A stretch of DNA of 64,000 nucleotides from Liolophura sinensis (lineage: Eukaryota; Mollusca; Polyplacophora; Chitonida; Chitonidae). The notes under the pieces were generated by a model, which did no database searches, was not told where the DNA came from, and worked only from the letters and a program-made list of their open reading frames with translations. Positions 11,415 through 20,800 of this stretch are shown here, one piece after another. Position numbers and translations under genes: made by a program. Location: contig NC_088298.1 of NCBI RefSeq assembly GCF_032854445.1, positions 17,751,976-17,815,975 on the forward strand, read 5' to 3'. The stretch's first letter is position 1. Every line of letters begins with the position of its first letter.

Positions 11415-12803
11415 ATGAGATCACGCCGTCTCCAACGTTACGGTCCCTTATTAACCCTGCTCGCGCGAGCCACCCCCTATATTCGTCAGGCTGTGCTGCG
11501 GGGTAACGATCCAGGATTACTCCGGTGCTTGTGTGAATGTGCTAAGAATGTGTTAAATGGAAACGTTCCACTCTCGCCGGCTCAGAAGGTGAAGTTACAG
11601 TGGCCTCGATCCTCCACGACAGGACTGTCTCGGACGAGGAGAAAATACAGCGATATCACCACACCCTTCAACGGTACCGAAGGTTTCAAGATCAATACCA
11701 AATCGGGCAGCAGCCGAGTTCGATCCCATCTCGTCCCAAACCCCACGGCCAGTCGTTTTTTGAGCGAGGCGGACAAGGCGATGCTAGACACCTCGACCCA
11801 GACCATCCACCTCACCCACCCCACCAACCCTGCCACCCCTGTCCCCTCACACGAGCGCTCATCACCCCAGGATCACTACCGGGCTTGGGTGCGGGAAAAA
11901 ATGAGCACACCTACCAAGCCGGGGAATCCCCCGATCGCCAGAACCCCAACCAGCCAACAGAAAAAAACCAGGCCCTCCACCACCACCACCTCTAGTACCA
12001 CACACACCACACCAAAGCGATCCAAGAAGACGCGACGAGGCCAGCGACCCAGTAACAGCTCGCTCGACTACTTCCCCAGCAATACCTTGACGCGTTTCAC
12101 CACCCAATTACCCCGCCCCATCCATTTGACAGGTGACTGGGAATGTGGGCTGGTCGAAATACAGTATCACCTGACCTGGTTTAACGTGTGGGCAGGTGAA
12201 GTGTGGTATACCATAGACTCCCCAAAGGACTCGCACCACGGTACGCATAAGCTCATATTACCAGCCGGCTACTACCCAACACCCGAAGACCTGGCCTGGG
12301 GGTTGACCAAATTGTTAAGCGAGACAGAGATCCGCGATCTCAAGGAGCACGCCGGGGACTTAACGCTTGAGTTCGACGATATGCAGCGGAAATACAGCGT
12401 GCTGTTTAAGAAACCACTGGGGCTTGGTTTCAGCCCACGTCTAATGCAGCTCATGAATTTACCGTACGGATGGATCATGGGACCGGCGGACCTCATGTAT
12501 GTCGGTGCCGAGGATTTAAAGATCAGCACACCCACGCTGTACGTGTACATAGACATTATCGAACCGCGTGTGGTGGGAGACACGTTGGCTCCCCTGTTGC
12601 GGACGGTCACCACGGAAGGGAAGTATGGGGAGCACGTCTCTAAGACTTTCCAACACGTGGAATACATCCCCGTGCAGTCCAAACATTTCTCGACGGTGGA
12701 CATTGATATTAGGAACGACACGGGTCAATCCGTCGCATTTGAACGCGGTAAAGTGATAGTGACACTTCACTTTCGACAGCGGCGTGCTTTACCCTTGCAA
12801 TAA
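11415..12803 (+). pseudogene. Deletion chimera of two virion genes and the penton gene (copy 1)
   Basis: A single long frame (from ATG 11415; the frame itself is open from 11391) joins parts of three separate copy 2 genes. It has the first half of the 128-residue basic protein, then part of the 225-residue protein read in a different frame from copy 2, then most of the penton-like protein. The joins correspond to deletions of about 355 bp (after AAGTTACAG) and about 140 bp (at a shared ACCC). The penton part (about 12,050-12,803) keeps its native frame and normal C-terminus. This is a product of decay rather than a new gene. Confidence 0.85.
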
Positions 12804-13229
12804 TGGCATCACAACAGGCTTACATCGACTATTACACCAAACAAGCCGGCGGAGGTGGGTTACCTGTGTTTCGGGGTGTGGCTGTCCAGCGCGGTCACGG
12901 TTTGCTGGGCGGTCTCAGCAAACTGCTGCCACAACCCTTGTTAACGTCACCGGCTGTGAAAGAACTGGGCAAAACGGCGTTACGAACCGGACTGCAAGTC
13001 GTGGGGGACGTGCTGAGTGGGGGCGTATCACCACACCAGGCTTTGAAACGACGCGGTTTGGCGACTGGAAAACAGCTGCTGGTCAAAGCTGGGTGAGCCT
13101 ATAAAACGGAAGACGCCCACTCGTCACCGACACGTGGGATTTAAAAGACGTGCCGTCAAGCCCAGAAGAAGACACATCAAAGCTCGAGCCGCATCGAATG
13201 TACTGAATCCACCGGATATTTTCAGCTAA
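12803..13229 (+). pseudogene. Basic Gly-rich virion protein, internally deleted (copy 1)
   Basis: The ATG overlaps the stop of the preceding frame (TAATG), as in copy 2. The first 97 codons match, then a deletion of about 40 bp and a smaller one remove the arginine-rich segment and end the frame at 13094-13096. The basic C-terminal part persists out of frame to the stop equivalent at 13229. Confidence 0.82.
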
Positions 13230-13254
13230 ACACACACGCACACACACACAGGCC

Positions 13255-14287
13255 ATGGCTCTTCCCCACCCCGAGTGCTGCCCGTCCGTCAGCAGTGAGT
13301 TTGATTTGTGGACCTTACCCCCCGACCGACACCAGAGTTCGAGAAGGTCGCTGGGATGCTTACAGCCCCATCGCCAGCCTGAGTGATGTGGGACCTGTGG
13401 AATTTGTCATCACGAACGCCGACGGGGACACTTACTTGGATTTGGCCAACACCATGTTGTACGTGAAGGCAAAAATCCTCAACGGGGACGGGACGGCTGT
13501 GGCGGCTGACAAGAAGGTGCCACCGACTAACCTGTGGATACAATCCATGTGGCGGCAGGTCGACGTCTCCCTGAACGATAAACTCATCACGCCGTCCACC
13601 AACATGTACCCGTACCGGGCTTACTTGGAGACATTGTTGTCTTACGGTAAAGAGCCCAAAAAGAGCCAGCTGTCCGCTGCCTTGTGGTATGCGGACACCC
13701 CAGGAAAGTTTGACACGATGGATGACAGCAACGCCGGGTTTGACGATCGGCTGAACTGCACGGCTGAAAGTCGGTCGGTTGACATGCTGGGTCGCCTGCA
13801 TTGTGACATGTTCCTACAACACCGACAACTGCTCAACAACGTCACTGTCCGCATCCGTCTCACCCCGGCTAAGGATTCGTTTGCTTTGATGTCCGGTGAG
13901 GCCGCTCCCATCTACAAGACCCGCTTGGAGGAGGTATTGATCTTTGTGCGTAAAGTGAAAATCACCAGCGGTGTACAACTGGGGCATTTGAAAGCGTTGG
14001 CCAAAGCCCCTGCCAAGTACCCAATCCGCCGCGCACTGACCAAGTATTTTTCTGTCCCCAGAGGTCACACCCTCATCAACGAACAAAACCTATTTCTGGG
14101 CAGCTTACCGACACGTTTAGTGGTGGGGTGTGTGAGCAACAAGGCTTTTGACGGGGACTACACTAAAACCCCGTTCCGTTTCCGACACTACTACACAAAC
14201 TTCGTCGCCTTGTACGTCGGCGGTCGTCAGATTCCAACCAAGCCCCTGACACCCGACTTTGAGTACGAGAATTTCATCCGCACGTAC
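13255..14287 (+). pseudogene. Major capsid protein, frameshifted and 3'-truncated (copy 1)
   Basis: The conserved ATG is at 13255 (CCATGGCTC). A run of six C near 13,318-13,323, against five in copies 2 and 3, shifts the frame about 20 codons in. The rest reads in the next frame until homology to copy 2 ends after R-T-Y at about 14,287. Beyond this the frame continues to 14680 through unrelated DNA, which is not capsid sequence. About the last 95 residues of the capsid protein are missing. Confidence 0.9.
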
Positions 14288-15912
14288 AGTACAACAAAAA
14301 GTGACCACTATGAACACCCCGTGTCGTATGGGTACCACACGGCTATTACACGCGTGTGGAATGCATTACGTCAGACAGACAGGCACTGCCTGGCAGGCTT
14401 TGCCTGCTTGAACAACACGGCTACGATATGCGTGTGGAGAAAACCACACGGATACCACACGCGTGTGATTATCGTCGTTTTAAATGTCGTTATTACAAAT
14501 AAAACTGTAATAAAAAATACCTATACGTGGTTTGTTTTGTTTTCTTTTCATGAGCAGTTTTTATTGCGATGTAAATCGTGTATTAAAAGTGGAAAACGTT
14601 GTTTTATTACGACACGCTATCTACTGTACGTTGCCGTCGGTCGGTCGGCCGCGCACTTTTCAAATTTCTGCCGAACTTGACACATCCACTGAGAGAACTA
14701 CACTGTACGTTTACCAAACATACAAGATGTCAGAATCAGGTAAAGTTGTTGTCAGTGTTGCAAAAAGTGACGTACTGTTGTAAAAAGTGACGTAGTGGGT
14801 TTTTTTTTCTGTATTTGCTAATACGTTGCAGGACCAGTAAAAGTTTTTGTAAGCTCCGATCTAGTGTGCCGAAACTGCCGGTGTAAAAGTGTAAGCCCAG
14901 AGGCTTGCACAGCGTAATGCCTTCAATCAGTATTCAGTTAATTTAGTGACACAGATATATTTAAAATCAAACTAATTCTTTGAATACGAACCAGCAATTG
15001 CCTACGAGCGTGTGTATTTACCTTGTGCCATATATGGTACATTTAATCCTGAAAAAAATACTGGAAATAAACCTTCACGGGTACCGCAGCTTCTCGCCGC
15101 CATTTACGTTCAAAATGAACTTCATCCGACTCGGTTCTCTTTTTTCAAAGCCGTTCAGATACAAACACAAATTACTCATTATGATAACAACTGCATGTAT
15201 AATTCTGGACTCGTCACTCCCTCTTCCTTCGAGCAATTGAAAACAACTTACGGGTTTTCTGCACAAGCACATTTAGGCCCCGTCTTCTGTTCACATGATC
15301 TTAAATTACGAATACAGCAGGGTGGGCAATCTCGCATAACCTTATGCTGACATCCAACATGTACAAAATAACCTAAACTTTAAAGTAAAATGGTATAAAT
15401 AAATATCGCAGCGCTGGTCTTCAAGTGGCCTACAGTACCTTTTTGTTTTTTTTTAGCAGTTCACGGTCGAATGTAGGTTAAAAAGGGAGACAATTTTGTC
15501 TATTCTTTCAAAATAACCTGCTGAAGCAAACTGGTTGCATAAATTTTATTTATTTATTTATTTATATCACTGGTGTTTTACCCCATACTCAAGAATATTG
15601 TATGCATAAAAGCAAGTTTGCCTATTGAGACAAGTTTCTATAAGCGTTGCCTTAGGAATAAAACCGCCAGTACATTTCTATATATTCATAAAAATTTTGC
15701 ATAATATTACGATTTCAACTGCCTATTTATTGATTATTGATACATGTATATGTACTATAAAACCCCGTTCTCACTGCTGTCACATCACAGGTTATATAAA
15801 AGTAAAGTAAAATGTTCTGAACTGGCAGTATACAACACAAAATTATTTCCAATGCAACGAGGAAATCATCATCATAAAAAAAAAACTTTTTTCATGTTTT
15901 TTTTTTTCACAG
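14288..15912. other. Non-coding DNA between copy 1 and the host BEN gene
   Basis: No convincing gene. Just after the copy 1 breakpoint there are two near-palindromic ACACGCGTGTG sites, at about 14,347 and 14,459, about 110 bp apart, and a tandem TTGTAAAAAGTGACGTA motif near 14,757-14,795. The dispersed repeat at 15,541 is listed separately. Upstream exons of the BEN-domain gene may lie here or before, but I could not fix them. Confidence 0.4.
15541..15605 (+). repeat. Mollusc-type dispersed repeat (SINE-like), with a TTTA tract
   Basis: A (TTTA)n tract is followed by CACTGGTGTTTTACCCCATA and CTCAAGAATATT. From memory this matches a very common short dispersed repeat of bivalve genomes, usually written with TGGTGTTTTACGCCGTACTC. 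It is the main sequence hint to the host group. Only the first part of the repeat is present. Confidence 0.5.
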
Positions 15913-16516
15913 TAGCGCCATGCTTCGCCCGCCAGTTTTTGAAGCAGCTGGCAGTAGAGGAGAAGGAAAATGGTATGTTCATTATCGGCCTACTAAAATA
16001 GCATTCAGCATTTATTTCAACCGTAGTTTTTTTTTTTTTTTTTGCCATGCTCAATAATGTGATTATATAATTTGTATTATTGATGGTCTTAATATTTTTA
16101 CAGCCATTTTAAAATTAATTTTCAATAGACTGCCATACATCTTAATAATTTTTTCTAAATCTATTTTCTCTATTTCAGAATACCTTATTCTATTCGACGA
16201 GGACGGCAAGACAACTAGAATGTCAAAACCAAAGTTTTCTGTGCCGTCCTCGGAGATCAAAATCTCCTCTGTCTGCCACCTGCTTCTTGGCGGGCGAAAA
16301 TATCTGGTGGAGATCCTGGCAATTGGAGGTAAATATATCATTCTTATACATAAGTAAAATGTCATTCTCTTTATGTCAGATTATTACAATAAATTATTAT
16401 TCTCCATATTTTATAAAAATAATAACCTGGGCCAAATCTTCTCTTTTCAATGTGTAGCACCAGAAGAACTGGACATTATAGATCAGGCCTGGCCCCAAAC
16501 CCACAGGGGCCAGGCC
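15913..16516 (+). CDS. Host BEN-domain gene, upstream exons, split by Polinton copy 2
   Basis: Three exons can be read with matching phases. Exon a is 15913-15972 (acceptor TTTCACAG, donor ATG|GTATG). Exon b is 16179-16328 (acceptor ATTTCAG, donor GGAG|GTAAAT), with a Y-L-I-L-F-D-E-D-G stretch. Exon c begins at 16458 (acceptor GTGTAG) and runs in frame up to the insertion point at 16516. The phases are 1, 1 and open. The exon resumes in the same frame at 36363 on the other side of the Polinton. Earlier exons must exist because exon a starts mid-codon. I know of no function for this N-terminal part; the C-terminal part carries a BEN domain. Confidence 0.72.
16511..16516. other. Left target-site duplication of Polinton copy 2 (CAGGCC)
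   Basis: CAGGCC directly precedes the AGTAGTTAGG element end. The identical six bases follow the right end at 36357-36362. Six-base duplications are the hallmark of Polinton integration. Confidence 0.96.
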
Positions 16517-16951
16517 AGTAGTTAGGAATGTGACTTACGTTCGGTATTGGGGAGGAGGTTTTGGGGAGGAGGTATGGGGAGGAGGTGATGTGGTGGTGAC
16601 GTCACACCTGCCAGCCCGAAGGGCTGGTAGGTGTGACGTCATCCCTCAGTTGTGGGTTTTTCCCACACCGCGGGGCATATGTGTGTATAGACGAGTGTGA
16701 TATAGTATAACCGTATAACAGTATAGGGAAAAAAGAGAGAAAAAAAAGAGGCAAAACGTCGGCTTGTAAAGTCGAGTGGGACAGCTCGAAAAGAGCTCCC
16801 GGGCGCCAAAACGAGCCAATGGGTGAGCCGGATTTGCCCCAAACTACCCAATGGGGGACCCGCAAAACGAACCAATCAGCGTGCGAGAAGAGGTTACGTA
16901 AGAAAAAAAACGAACCAATCAGCGTGTGGTGAATTTCCGCGTGGATAGGTA
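16517..16951 (+). repeat. Left terminal inverted repeat of copy 2, with promoter elements
   Basis: Matches the reverse complement of 35923-36356 almost base for base. From the outside in it has GGGGAGGAGG repeats, a 45-bp hairpin with TGACGTCA in both arms, a GC-rich CCGCGG motif, and a zone with several CCAAT boxes (CCAATCAGCG at about 16,873 and 16,913; CCAATGGG at about 16,816 and 16,848) and a TTACGTAA site. The CCAATCAGCG form fits the NF-Y consensus. The TIR therefore looks like an RNA polymerase II promoter facing inward, in addition to holding the replication end. Confidence 0.92.
16597..16641. repeat. Terminal hairpin with paired TGACGTCA sites (left TIR)
   Basis: Two 21-base arms with one mismatch are separated by GAA. 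The palindromic octamer TGACGTCA (CRE/ATF type) lies at both outer edges, 16597-16604 and 16634-16641. The mirror copy in the right TIR is 36232-36276. Copy 3 keeps the arms but not the centre (57504-57537). It may be a binding site for host CREB/ATF factors or an element protein, or a structured part of the replication end. Confidence 0.75.
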
Positions 16952-17193
16952 GTATAACCGTATAACAGTATAGGGAAAAAAGAGAGAAAAAAAGAGGCAA
17001 AACGTCGGCTTGTAAAGTCGAGTGAAACAGCTCGAAAAGAGCTCCCTGGCGCCAAAACGGACCAATGGGTGAGCCGGATTTGCCCCAAAACGGCCCAATG
17101 GGAGGCCCGCAAAACGGACCAATCAGCGTGCGAGAAGAGGTTACGTAAGAAAAAACGAACCAATCAGCGCGTGGTGAATTTCCGCGTGGATAG
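16951..17193 (+). repeat. Tandem duplicate of the inner TIR promoter zone
   Basis: About 243 bp beginning AGTATAACCGTATAACAGTA repeat the inner TIR stretch 16,704-16,950 in direct orientation, with small differences. This doubles the CCAAT and TTACGTAA boxes upstream of the first gene. The right TIR has only one unit. A TATA-like GATAAAAG follows at 17194-17201. Confidence 0.85.
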
Positions 17194-17201
17194 GATAAAA
17201 G
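17194..17201 (+). promoter_or_regulatory. TATA-like box for the PC4-like gene
   Basis: GATAAAAG directly inside the duplicated CCAAT-box zone and about 200 bp before the ATG at 17398. The leader between them is pyrimidine-rich with CCTA/CTAC repeats. Confidence 0.55.
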
Positions 17202-17397
17202 CCGGTGAAGACAGCGACCGGCAGCCTCAGACGCACCTGACGCTCTACCGGCCTGACTGCCTGCCGACCTGCTTGCTGACGACCCGACCTACTGACCTGC
17301 CGAGAGACGAGAAGAGAAGAGAAGAGACTGCTACACGACCTACCTACCTGCCTGTACCTACCTACCTACCTGCCTACCTACCTACCTACCTGGCGAG

Positions 17398-19435
17398 ATG
17401 AAACGCTCCACCACCGTGAACCCCCTGCATGCTGCCATCAGGATGAAACGCTCAGCGTCTGTACCTGCCCGGCTATCCACCATAGCCGAACAACAACAAC
17501 CTCCCGAGAAGAAGAGGAAGGTATGCCTGCCCTTACCCAGCGAGGTTCTCGCCAAATTACAGCTGGCCTCCTGGTTGTGGGTGGGGGTGTGTAGAGACGA
17601 GACGATTGAGATTTGCCAATCACCGACAGACCCGAACGCTCCACCCAAACGCGTCAGGCTTGACGGGGTGGGGTGGACTCGGCTCAAGACCCTGGCTGCT
17701 GATCTACCTGAGGTCGGTTTACCTGTGCGGGAGCCACTCTCCAACGGGTACTTTCTGTCCACGCTGAGGAACTCGGAGGGTGCCCTGTACGTTCATGTGA
17801 AGAAATGGCGACCCTACCAGCCGAACGGTCGACTCTACCCGACGAGTGAGGGTATCACGCTCAAGTACTGGACTTACTGGCAAAAACTAGTCCAGGCCAT
17901 CCCCGACATCGACGCCTTGGTGCTGATGGTGATCGAGGCTGGCGATAACGACGACATCCAAGAGCCCCAAGACCCCCAAGAGCCCCAAGAGCCGGGGATG
18001 GAGATGATGGAAACAGAGGAGGGGAAGACTGAAGAGACTGGAGAGACTGGAGAAACTGGAGGGACTGGAGGTGAGGTGAATGCTGCTATGAGTGCTGCTT
18101 TAACCGCTGCTGTGACGGCTGCTGTGACGACTGCTGATGAGGAGACTGCTACTGCAACCCCCACCATCCCCGACATCCCAGTGGAAAAGGTGGAAAAGGT
18201 GGAAAAGGCGGACCCGTTAAACCCCGAGCTTGAGACGGCGCTAACAGCCTTGCTGTGGCAAGCTTACGATGTAGCTCTCCAACCCCACCTCCGCAAGTTA
18301 CAGCGCGATGTGTACGGTCGACAATCCACCAACACCGCGAGTGATCCATCTCCTCCCCGGCCCCCCTTGCTGGAGAACCGAGAGCTGGCCCTGAGTATCG
18401 TGGACGAGGCCCGTATGCGTTACCTGAAAGAGGGACCTGTGTTGGTCAAGTTCATGCGCCAGGCCCGTAAGGCAGCCTCCCTCCCGTGGGCTGTGGAGAA
18501 GAGTGTGAAAGACCAACTGCGGCAGTTTTTAAATGAGACGCCGATCAACAAATCGAACCCAGCATTCGCCCAGATGTACGTGGGGTATTTGATGACAGCC
18601 AACAACCTCTCTGCACCTGACGAGCAGCCTACAATCCGGCCTAACAACCAAACCAACCAGCCTACCCAGGCTACCCAGACCACCCAGGCTACGATGACCG
18701 AGTGAGTGTGTTTTTGTTTTAACTGCACCACCCTTACCCAGCTTTTTTTTTGTTTGTTTTTTTTTTTCCCTTCATACATTCTCGTTTTGTTTTTTACCTA
18801 TGTGTGTTTTTTACAGGGAGATGACTAGGGTGGTGCACGTTATAAACATTGACCAGTGTCAGGACTTTCATATTGGCGATACAATCGTCATCACGAGACA
18901 TTTCTCACCGTGACACCAAAATAATGGACACTTACAGCATGTATTTATTCGTTCATTCGTTTGTTCACTGTTCGAGTTCGAAAAAATAAATAAAAAAAGT
19001 TTTCAGGTTGACGACCCTGGTCTTTGGTGTTGGTTATTGTCTTTACCTGTTGGTGAAGGGATAGTCTATCTATCTATCTATCTATCTATCGTTTTGATTG
19101 ATGTGGCTAGGGTTCGGTCGGTGATGGCATTAGAATGACGACGGTGTCTTCTCTATGTCTTTTCTAGCCTGGCGAAGCTCCGTACAACACCGCAATGGAA
19201 AGACTGGGTAGCTGTCGTCACCGACCTGCAAAGCTACACAAGTGTACTTCATAGTATGTTTGCGGATGGTAGGGTGAACGGGGGACGACTGCAGGTGCTG
19301 CAAGCGTACACTGAAGACGTCTGTCAGCATGTCGAGGATTCCCGACCTATTCAAGCGTATTACGTAGAGATTGCTCGGCCCACGTTAACAGAGGTCTATC
19401 AACGCTCCGTGTTACATACCTGTACATTGCTGTAA
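17398..19435 (+). CDS. PC4-like nuclear protein with alternative last exons (copy 2)
   Basis: Exon 1 runs from the ATG at 17398 to 18701. It encodes a basic start with an SV40-like nuclear signal (P-E-K-K-R-K-V, about residues 36-42). Two segments resemble the PC4/Sub1 single-strand DNA-binding coactivator fold (about 55-105 and 125-178, the latter with V-K-K-W, G-R-L-Y-P-T and E-G-I-T-L). Then come an acidic Glu/Pro linker, an Ala/Thr stretch and a helical domain (about 275-410). The donor GA|GTGAGT at 18702 can join in frame to exon 2a (18817-18913; 466 residues) or to exon 2b (19168-19435; 523 residues, helical tail). A PC4-like protein could bind ssDNA during protein-primed replication or act in transcription. 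The PC4 match is by eye and distant. Confidence 0.72.
18702..18816 (+). other. Intron between exon 1 and exon 2a (copy 2)
   Basis: GTGAGTGTG donor and a T-rich tract ending TTTTTTACAG. The intron is 115 bp here, 109 bp in copy 1 (7639-7747) and 111 bp in copy 3 (42082-42192). The exon phases stay compatible in all three. Confidence 0.8.
18817..18913 (+). CDS. Alternative last exon 2a with a RHIM-like motif (copy 2)
   Basis: A 97-base exon after a strong acceptor (TTTTTTACAG) joins exon 1 in phase and adds 32 residues. The segment has the layout of RHIM and related amyloid-forming signalling motifs: a V-I-N-I strand, a short turn with Cys, then F-H-I-G followed by D-T-I-V-I. The stop is TGA at 18911-18913, and AATAAA-type signals follow about 65 bases on. 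The exon has the same length in copies 1 (7748-7844) and 3 (42193-42289). RHIMs nucleate necroptosis and IMD-type immune complexes. Whether this one does is not shown by the sequence. Confidence 0.6.
19062..19090 (+). repeat. (TCTA)n microsatellite upstream of exon 2b
   Basis: About seven TCTA units inside the long alternative intron, also present in copy 3 (about 42,440-42,465) and shorter in copy 1. Confidence 0.8.
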
Positions 19436-19510
19436 AGAATACTAATAATACTGTTCCCTTACTATGGAATCCATCCCCGGTGTTTTTGTGTTTTCTTTTT
19501 TATATGGACT

Positions 19511-19560
19511 GGGTCAGTGTGTCAGTGTGTCAGGCTAGGGCCACTCTATACTATATATAG
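19511..19560 (+). promoter_or_regulatory. Integrase promoter: GTCAGTGT repeat plus TATA box (copy 2)
   Basis: GGGTCAGTGTGTCAGTGTGT plus CA at 19511-19532 is followed about 20 bases on by CTATATATAGG, a good TATA box. The conserved ATG lies at 19628. Copy 3 has the same arrangement at 42881-42930. Confidence 0.6.
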
Positions 19561-19627
19561 GCGGTGTGAGGTGGGTTCACTCATTACACACAACAGACAC
19601 CAAGCAGCAAGGACGACGTGGCGGACT

Positions 19628-20750
19628 ATGCCTCGCACGAAAAAAAAAATCAATCACGCCGGATCGTGGTTCAAACCCGATCGATACCGCTCTCCATGCT
19701 TTGTATTACAACCCGGACAGTCCAGCGGCTTACAGCGGGGTTCAACCCCTGCTCAAGGCAGCTCGACAACAGGGACTCAAAGTGAGTCGAACCCACGTGT
19801 CGGCTTGGCTGGCTCAGCAGGACACGTACACACTCCACCGACTTGCACGCCGCCATTACCCGCGTAACCGAGTGGTGGTTGGGGGTATGGACAGTCAGTG
19901 GCAGGCGGACCTGGTCGACATGACAGCGTTCGCCAAAGAGAATGACAACAACCGTTACCTACTGACCTGCATCGATGTGCTCTCCAAGTATGCCTGGGTG
20001 ATCCCACTCCGGGTCAAAACCGGGGCTCGTTTGATCGAGGCATTTCAACAGATTTTCAAGACGGGTCGCCGACCGTTGTACCTGCAAACGGACGAGGGGA
20101 AAGAGTTTCTGAACAGACCGTTTCAAGCCTTTTTAAAGGACAAAGGGGTGTTTTTCTTTCACACGTTTAACGAAACCAAAGCCTCCGTGGTAGAACGGTT
20201 CAACCGCACTTTGAAAGGTCGCATGTACAAATATTTCACCGCTCACAACACTCGGCGCTACCTGGACGCCTTACCGGCCCTAGTTCGCGGTTACAATCAA
20301 GCCTACCACCGAAGCATACGACGAGCCCCTATCGACGTCACTCCCCAGAACCAGAAGGAAGTCCGGCAAGTCTTGTACGGTCCATCCACACACAAACGCT
20401 CGATCCACCGGTATCGGGCCGGTGATCTCGTGCGTATCAGTAAAGTGAAAGGGAAATTTGAAAAATCATACCTGCCAAATTGGAGCACGGAAATGTTCCG
20501 CATCGTCCGCTCCCACCCTCGACAGCCTGCTGTGTACACACTGGAGGATTTGAACGGGGATCAATTGCTAGGGACGTTTTACGAAACCGAACTCCAACCG
20601 GTGACAGCCGCGGTGGATAAGTTTTATCAGGTGGAGAAGATCTTAAAAAGGGAGCGGCGGCGCGGGAAACTGTACTATTGGGTGAAGTGGGTCGGTTATC
20701 CACCCAGCTTTAATTCTTGGGTCCCGGCCACGGACGTGAAACGTATTTAA
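19628..20750 (+). CDS. Polinton integrase with C-terminal chromodomain, A-tract frameshift at start (copy 2)
   Basis: A retroviral-type (rve) integrase that inserts element ends into host DNA with 6-bp target duplications. The core shows the catalytic Asp in Q-A-D-L-V-D, the Asp in L-Q-T-D-E-G and the Glu in S-V-V-E-R-F. The C-terminal 45 residues form a chromodomain (V-E-K-I-L, Y-W-V-K-W-V-G-Y, aromatic cage residues) that may target chromatin. The conserved ATG at 19628 is followed within five codons by a run of ten A, against nine in copy 3, so this ATG is one base out of frame with the rest. The remaining frame is open back to about 19566 without an ATG. This is either a real recent lesion or a homopolymer error. 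Confidence 0.88.
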
Positions 20751-20800
20751 ACCCGAGGCTAACGGGGTCGCTATCACTTCCGAGTGACCTGCCTTAAGGG

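Larger units (their letters stand above)
7003..14287 (+). mobile_element. Polinton/Maverick copy 1, truncated at both ends
   Basis: This block aligns throughout with 17,939-25,693 of copy 2 on the same strand. It starts inside the acidic middle of the PC4-like gene and stops inside the major capsid gene at about 14,287. It has no TIRs, no protease, polymerase or RING gene, and no target duplication. It carries several deletions relative to copy 2: about 60 bp in the first gene, 7 bp in the integrase, about 190 bp including the membrane segment of the mucin-like gene, about 355 bp and 140 bp in the small virion/penton region, and about 40 bp plus a smaller gap in the basic virion protein gene. 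It is a dead relic; only the ATPase frame is intact. Confidence 0.93.

Noticed and set aside
12014-12055. Introns instead of deletions in the copy 1 chimeric frame
   Set aside because: The missing copy 2 segments do not begin with GT and end with AG, and they contain the ends and starts of separate genes.
19062-19090. CRISPR-like or regulatory array from the TCTA and similar short repeats
   Set aside because: They are simple microsatellites without spacers, in eukaryotic DNA.
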